Source: Sipunculus nudus (lineage: Eukaryota; Annelida; Sipuncula; Golfingiida; Sipunculidae). From it: a stretch of 64,000 nt of DNA. The stretch covers positions 21,466,400 through 21,530,399 of the forward strand of contig CM049322.1 in assembly GCA_026874595.1 (NCBI GenBank), written 5' to 3'. This document shows, piece after piece, positions 54,001 through 60,000 of this stretch (its first letter is position 1; the number at the start of each line of letters is the position of its first letter). A model generated the notes under the pieces. The model saw only the letters and a program-made list of their open reading frames with translations. It was not told where the DNA came from and did no database searches. The translations under genes were made by a program, and so were the position numbers.

Positions 54001-57000
54001 TGCTTTTCATTGGATTAAATTTTTACTTGAAGGAATTTTTCAGAAAGGAAGGATTTGAAGGTATGCTTTAAAAAAAGGTTTAGATTTTACCACAAAGTTT
54101 GCATACAGCATAATAGGTAAATTATGCAATGTCACAACATTTCACCTGCAAGAAAACATTTTAATTTTCTATATTTAAAGTTATATTTCAATGGTCTATG
54201 TTCTGTTTCAATGTTTAAAATCAACAAAGTTATAACAATTTATTAAACATGTATAATAATGTATGATTAACACAGGTTACCATGGAAACCTTCCAATGGT
54301 AAGAAGTTTGGTCTTATGGGACCTTGGCATTTAGCAAATTTGAAAACAGCTGCATTTTGCCTGCGAATTGTCTTTATATCATACACTGACAAGAATTGCT
54401 TCCAGTACATTAAAATGCCCACTTTCTGATATTCCGCCAGTATATGTTTCTATTCAGGTGTGTGCACATTTCTTAGACAAATATATAAAATTTTGAACAT
54501 TAATTTATTAAACCAATTAATAAAGGTCAAGCAAACGTATTCCAAATATCATTATATTATCATATAACACAATTGCCTATGAAAACAAATATTAATACAG
54601 GTTTTACATGAAATGAACTACATTCTTTGAGGAAAAAAACATTATTTATTGTTCCACAAAAACCATTGGCACATATCTATGAGCACTGTCATCTCGACAG
54701 TGGTGCCACACAGTGGGAAAACCCCGGTGACCAAAAAGCCTAAATCTCATCAAAAACTCAGTATTTCTGACACTGTAAGTCCGGAATTTTCAGTAAAGAA
54801 TAAGGAACGATTGCTAGATATGTAATGTAGTCTGTGACGTCACACTTTGCGCAAGCGAATCACATCAGGGCTCAGTCTCTCTTCTCAAAGAAATCTACTG
54901 TGCACATAACACACCCATGTGCTATTACGTTTACTTAACCTAAAATTATCTTTTCAATTTGTTCACAGTAGCGGAACCATCTTATTCATGTCAATATTTA
55001 TTCATACGCATGCATTAATTCTGAAATACAATGTATTTAGAGAATCAAGTCATTGTTCGATCTAATTTGGTGTTGAGAACATATTCATGATCATAACAGT
55101 CCTCTAAAATATATTTACACATTGTCTGACATCAGGGTCCATTTACTTTGTCATTATATAATAACATACATGTAATTTAATTTTTTTCTCTTTTCATTTG
55201 CAAGCATACATTCGACTGCGGGCATTGAAAGCTTATGATATTGTATCTGGAGAAGAATATACTTTCTGGGCACTTGTATTTCCGAAGGAAAGGCGGAATG
55301 AATACTTACTAGGACACATGGTGGATGGTTGGTTATTTAAAAAAGTAGTCAGATGAAAATATGCTATATTTTAGACACTTAAACTATATGTATGTGTGTC
55401 TGTGTCTGTGTGTCAATCCCATTATTTTACAATCAATCAGTAATTTTTCATTATTGACCATATTGTATAGTATGGGATTAATTGGATTAAGGGATAGTGA
55501 ACTATGATTGTGTTAATATAATAAATTAAATCATGTTTAAAAAATAATGCATATTTTTTTCAAACGTAATATTCAGAAAATGCCATTTTAAAACTTTTTT
55601 AGAGAGCCTGTTAATGGGTTTAGTAGGCGAAACGTAAAGTTCATGGTAATATCTAAAGAAATAATGTTTTTATTTCGATTTTTTCTCTATATTAAATATT
55701 TGTTTTTACACATTTTAATTAAGATATACCCCATATTTTTTTTTTAAATACAGGGATTCCTAATGAAAAGAACGAGTATTGTTCTTCTTTGGAGCTCGGC
55801 TTATGTTTCACAAGCTATTTATTTTTCAGGGACTGTTTTTCCTCGCATAACAAAAGAAACCCCCTTTGTTGCCATGGAACCCATGGATTCGGGTATCCTG
55901 GTACCCCCTGTGTCATTTCAGAAGATGGTCACAAAAAAGATTGTGTTCCTTCGTCCAATATGTCCAGCAGGTAAGGCCTGATTGACCTGATCGAGAACTT
56001 TATGTGACACTTATTCGCATATTCATCCGATAATTTTTCATAAGCAGAGCAGTTGAGAGAAAGGATTTAAGTTAACGTTGGCAACATGAACAGTCAATCA
56101 CTTGTGAAGCATACCATTTGCATATTTTGGAAGACTCTCCGAAACAGAACACATGTAGTCCAGTACCCCGTCTTGGCATGTTTTCGAATTATTACACGCC
56201 CGCCATATGACGGGAGTATTATGGTATGCCCCGTCCGTTAGCTTTTACTGTCGCCGCGATAACTTAACCAAGGCTTTGATAGATTTTCGCGAAACTCACC
56301 GTAAGTACTAACCAACAGATTATCTCGCTCAAGTTCAATTATGGGCAACGTTCACGCATATTTAATAGGGTCGCGGGTCACTCGGCTTCTTTGTGGTGTC
56401 GCCGCATTAATTAAGTAAATATAAAGGATTTTGATGAAGCTCAATTACTCAATAAAATATCTCGCCGAAGTTCGAATTCCAGGGAATTCCATGCAACATT
56501 AATGACGTCAAAGGTCACCGCACTTTGGGGGTACCTTTGTGACTTACCTAAAATCTTATGGATTTTAATTAAACTCATTAAACATATTTACCAATAGACA
56601 ACCTCACCTGATTTACAATCTCATCAAAATCCACGTATATTCAATGAGGTGAGAGGTCACGGTACAAAATTTTCTGTGGATTTACATGAAACATTAAATA
56701 CATATTTAATAATAGAGTTTCTCACCTGAGTTACATTCTCATCAAAATTCACGCTTGTTTAATGAGGTCAGAGGTTTCCAGATACACAACGGGCGTATTA
56801 TGCACGTTAGTGGTGCTCTTCTTTTTTTTTTTTTTTTTTTTTTTAATGCAAAGGAGACAGTATAACAAGTTTCAGGTCAAAAGTTGCAGGACTTACCAGT
56901 GACTATGATATATAATATTGGATAACAGAGATATAGAAATTCCATCTGATGACGTCAGTCAATGCGACCGACCTTAATGACGTGTTTGTGACGCCACTAT

Positions 57001-60000
57001 TGTCCTATAAACAGCTCTCGCAACAATAGGGATAGGAGACCTTCAGAGTAGGAGCATATTGGAGGTTCATTAGCATAATTAGGTTACAAGGGCGTCGCAT
57101 ATAGGCTGTGGTGATTCGGTCAATTATAATACTCCCATGACTAGAAAGAATTCGGTTACTGCATATACACTGAAAAATTACTTAATTGATGGTTGGATCA
57201 ATGGGCACCTCGAAAAATTTGGCACCTCCATACAGTGGAGTTAAGAGAGGGCACCTCGATCAAGTGGGCACCTCTATTATGATACAGTGGACCTCCCAGT
57301 GGGTACCTCGATAATAGATGTTGGCACCTCTTTACAGTTGGCCTCCTAGTGGGTATCTGAATAAAGTGGGAACCTCCTTACAATGGGCCTTTCTAATGGA
57401 CACCTCGATAAAGTTGGGACCTCTATGCAGTGGGCCATTTCTGTGAGTTTTGTTTCTTATTAGACCTGTGAGCTTATGCGATGATGTGGCGTCGTCAGTC
57501 GTCCGTAAGTTAATCCATACTATCTAAAAAACGGCTGGAGCTACCAACACAAAATTTTATGCCAAAAAGATCAGTCATCAGTCAATCATTTGTTCGCTAT
57601 CTGCTATGTTACGGTCCGCATTCACGCGGGAAATATGACTTAACGGACAGCAACACAAACGTCCAAACACGAATCTTCACAGGTTAAAACGAATACATTA
57701 TAGGTGCTATAAAGCTGCTCTTTTAATTATATTCCTTGTAATAAACTCAATATGTACAATAACAAAAGAATGTAGAACTAACACAAAATAAGAGCTAAAC
57801 AAAGTTTCTGTTATGCCCTGTAACCTAAATACTTTTCTGAAGTCCAGTTCGAAGATCCCAAAACGTTTATGATAAATCACTGTAGAATGGAAGTCTGTTT
57901 CCAGGCTGAATGAAAGTTCCTAATAGTTCTCAGTTTGCGGCAGGTCCGCCGACGGATGATCAGTTTTAGTCTACCTTCTAGGTGTGCGGAGAAACGAAAC
58001 ACAGCCAAGGCGTGCAGCCAATACAGGTGCCTGGGTTCCTGGGCTGAAAAAAAGACAGTCCTCCATGTGCTTCGCGGGCCAGCCCTTTTTATATGCGACA
58101 CAGGGCGGCAAAAGTCTCGGGGCAGTTCTGGGCTGTTTTGCGTTTATTATTCCCTTGTAGTGTCCTTTGCCCCGAAGAACGAACTTTGATATGCGTCGTT
58201 GCATGCTCTCAACAGATAAAGACCGGAATCGCGATGACGTCCACACCACATGGGGAGATCCGTGTGGGGGACATCACACCAAGTCGAAAGACGGCCTCAG
58301 TTGTAACAACATTTACTAGTATTTTAAAGGGGATTATTCAGTCAAATTGTCCAATATTTCACAGAAATGATTTGAGGAACAATCTCTCTCAAATTTGTTA
58401 GAATGGTTAAAGTTTTGCCGTGTTACAGGAAGCTGAACTTAGTAATTTGGCCAAAAAGGAAACGGCTGGAGCTATCATCACCAAATTTATACAAATGTAG
58501 GTCACATGGTTCATATTTAAATTGAGGCATTTTTACCAGGGCACCCATGTATCATATCAGGAAAATGGTCATAAAGCAGGTTGTGTTCCTTCAGCCAAAA
58601 TCCCTATCAGGCAAGGCGTGAACTTTATGTGACCCTGAATAGCATCGGTCATCGGTATATTTATCCATAATTTCTAAGCAACAGCTACCATCTTCAAATT
58701 TAACGTAAAAATCAGTCACATATCAAATGCTGGGGACTGAGCTTTTTGCAGCCCCACCTGCATTAACTTATATTTTACGGGGGAAAAGCTTAAAAACGGC
58801 CCGAATATCTTCTCAAATTATTCGGCCATATTGTTCAATATTTTACAGATATGGTCCCACAGACGATCTCTTTGGTGTTTGTTTAAATGTCTTGTTCAGT
58901 TCAATGAATTCCGGCTGATTTACAGGAGTCTGCACTTAGTCATTTAGCCAAGAAAGCATCCTAACAAACAAATCTCAGAAACAACAGCAACTAGCATCAT
59001 CAGGTTTTGTGCAAATTAAGTTGGTCACATGACTCATATTTGAAATTGGGTTTTTTTGTTGCACCGCCCACGTAGACCTGATTTTTACGAGCAAAATATC
59101 TCGTAATTTTAGCCTCTTTCCGCTTAAAAAATATATATTATGATGAAACTGTCAAGCTGAATGGTTTAATTTTTACAAGAATTATCCTAGGGTATTTTTT
59201 TCAATTGTATAAAGCTATATTGGGTTCATTAATTTTTTGTAGAGTCCTAGAATGCTAACATTGGTCTCGATACCATAAGACAGCTTATTTTTCCCTCGCA
59301 ACGAAGTTGCGAAGGGGATACAGTAACGCCTCCGTTCGTGCGTCCGTCCGTTTGTCCGTCCGGAATTGGCTAGTGGATCGATTTCAAGCCACATCGTTTG
59401 ACCAGTACAGCACCTTTCATCTTGCAAGTGTGGCTCACCCAAACATAGATGAAGAACCCTATCGATTTTGAGGTCAAGCGGTTAAAGGCCACGGCCACTA
59501 GGCCCACTTCTTGAAAAAAATTGTGGACCCATTTAAAGCAAAACCGTTCGACCTAAATCTTTCATCTTGCAAATATGGATCATCCACCCATAGATGAAGA
59601 GCTCAATATGAATTTGAGGTCACAGTGTTAAAGATCACGGCCACAGTGCTTTTTCTTTGAAAAGCTTGTGGACCCATTTTAGGCCAAACCATTTGACCAA
59701 CACCTGTCAGTGTCATCTTGCTCATATGGCTCACGCACCCATGGATCGAGGACCCTATTACGTTTGAGGTCACTGGAGCAAACGTAAAGGCCATAGAGCT
59801 GCCCTCCTCATTTATGAGTTGCCTTGTTTCAAGCAATGGTATTATTCAATAAATTTTGATAACAAATCTAATGAATATGCATCTTGAAAAGAAACGTAAC
59901 CAAAGTCTTGCAGGATATATATAAATATTTGGCTTTGTCTATATAACAATAGCTTGGAAGACTGCAAACTGTCTCAGGTAGGAGGTCGTCTCAGTCATGA

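Larger units (their letters stand above)
49702..55204 (+). other. 5.5 kb AT-rich intron
   Basis: Phase 1. It holds a C-rich MITE-like copy (52935-53140) and a dispersed repeat (54525-54810). An 87-codon open frame at 49783-50046 has no recognisable family and I do not call it a gene. Confidence 0.55.
57465..59060 (+). mobile_element. Family G element, interrupted
   Basis: It opens like the copy at 32470 ('gagcttatgcgatga...cgtcgtcagtcgtccgtaagttaatccatac'). It is broken by an LTR-like insertion (57606-58307) and then resumes with 'attattcagtcaaattgtccaatatttcacagaaatg' and 'gaagctgaacttagtaatttggcc' units to about 59060. A decayed copy of a host exon lies in it at 58531-58720. Confidence 0.5.

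Noticed and set aside
55754-55970. Cysteine-rich frame from the acceptor at 55753 (nine Cys in about 70 codons)
   Set aside because: It looks attractive for a secreted protein, but it leaves in phase 2 and would run into a stop in the exon at 60582. The other frame fits phase 1 and matches a blade motif. Kept as an alternative only.
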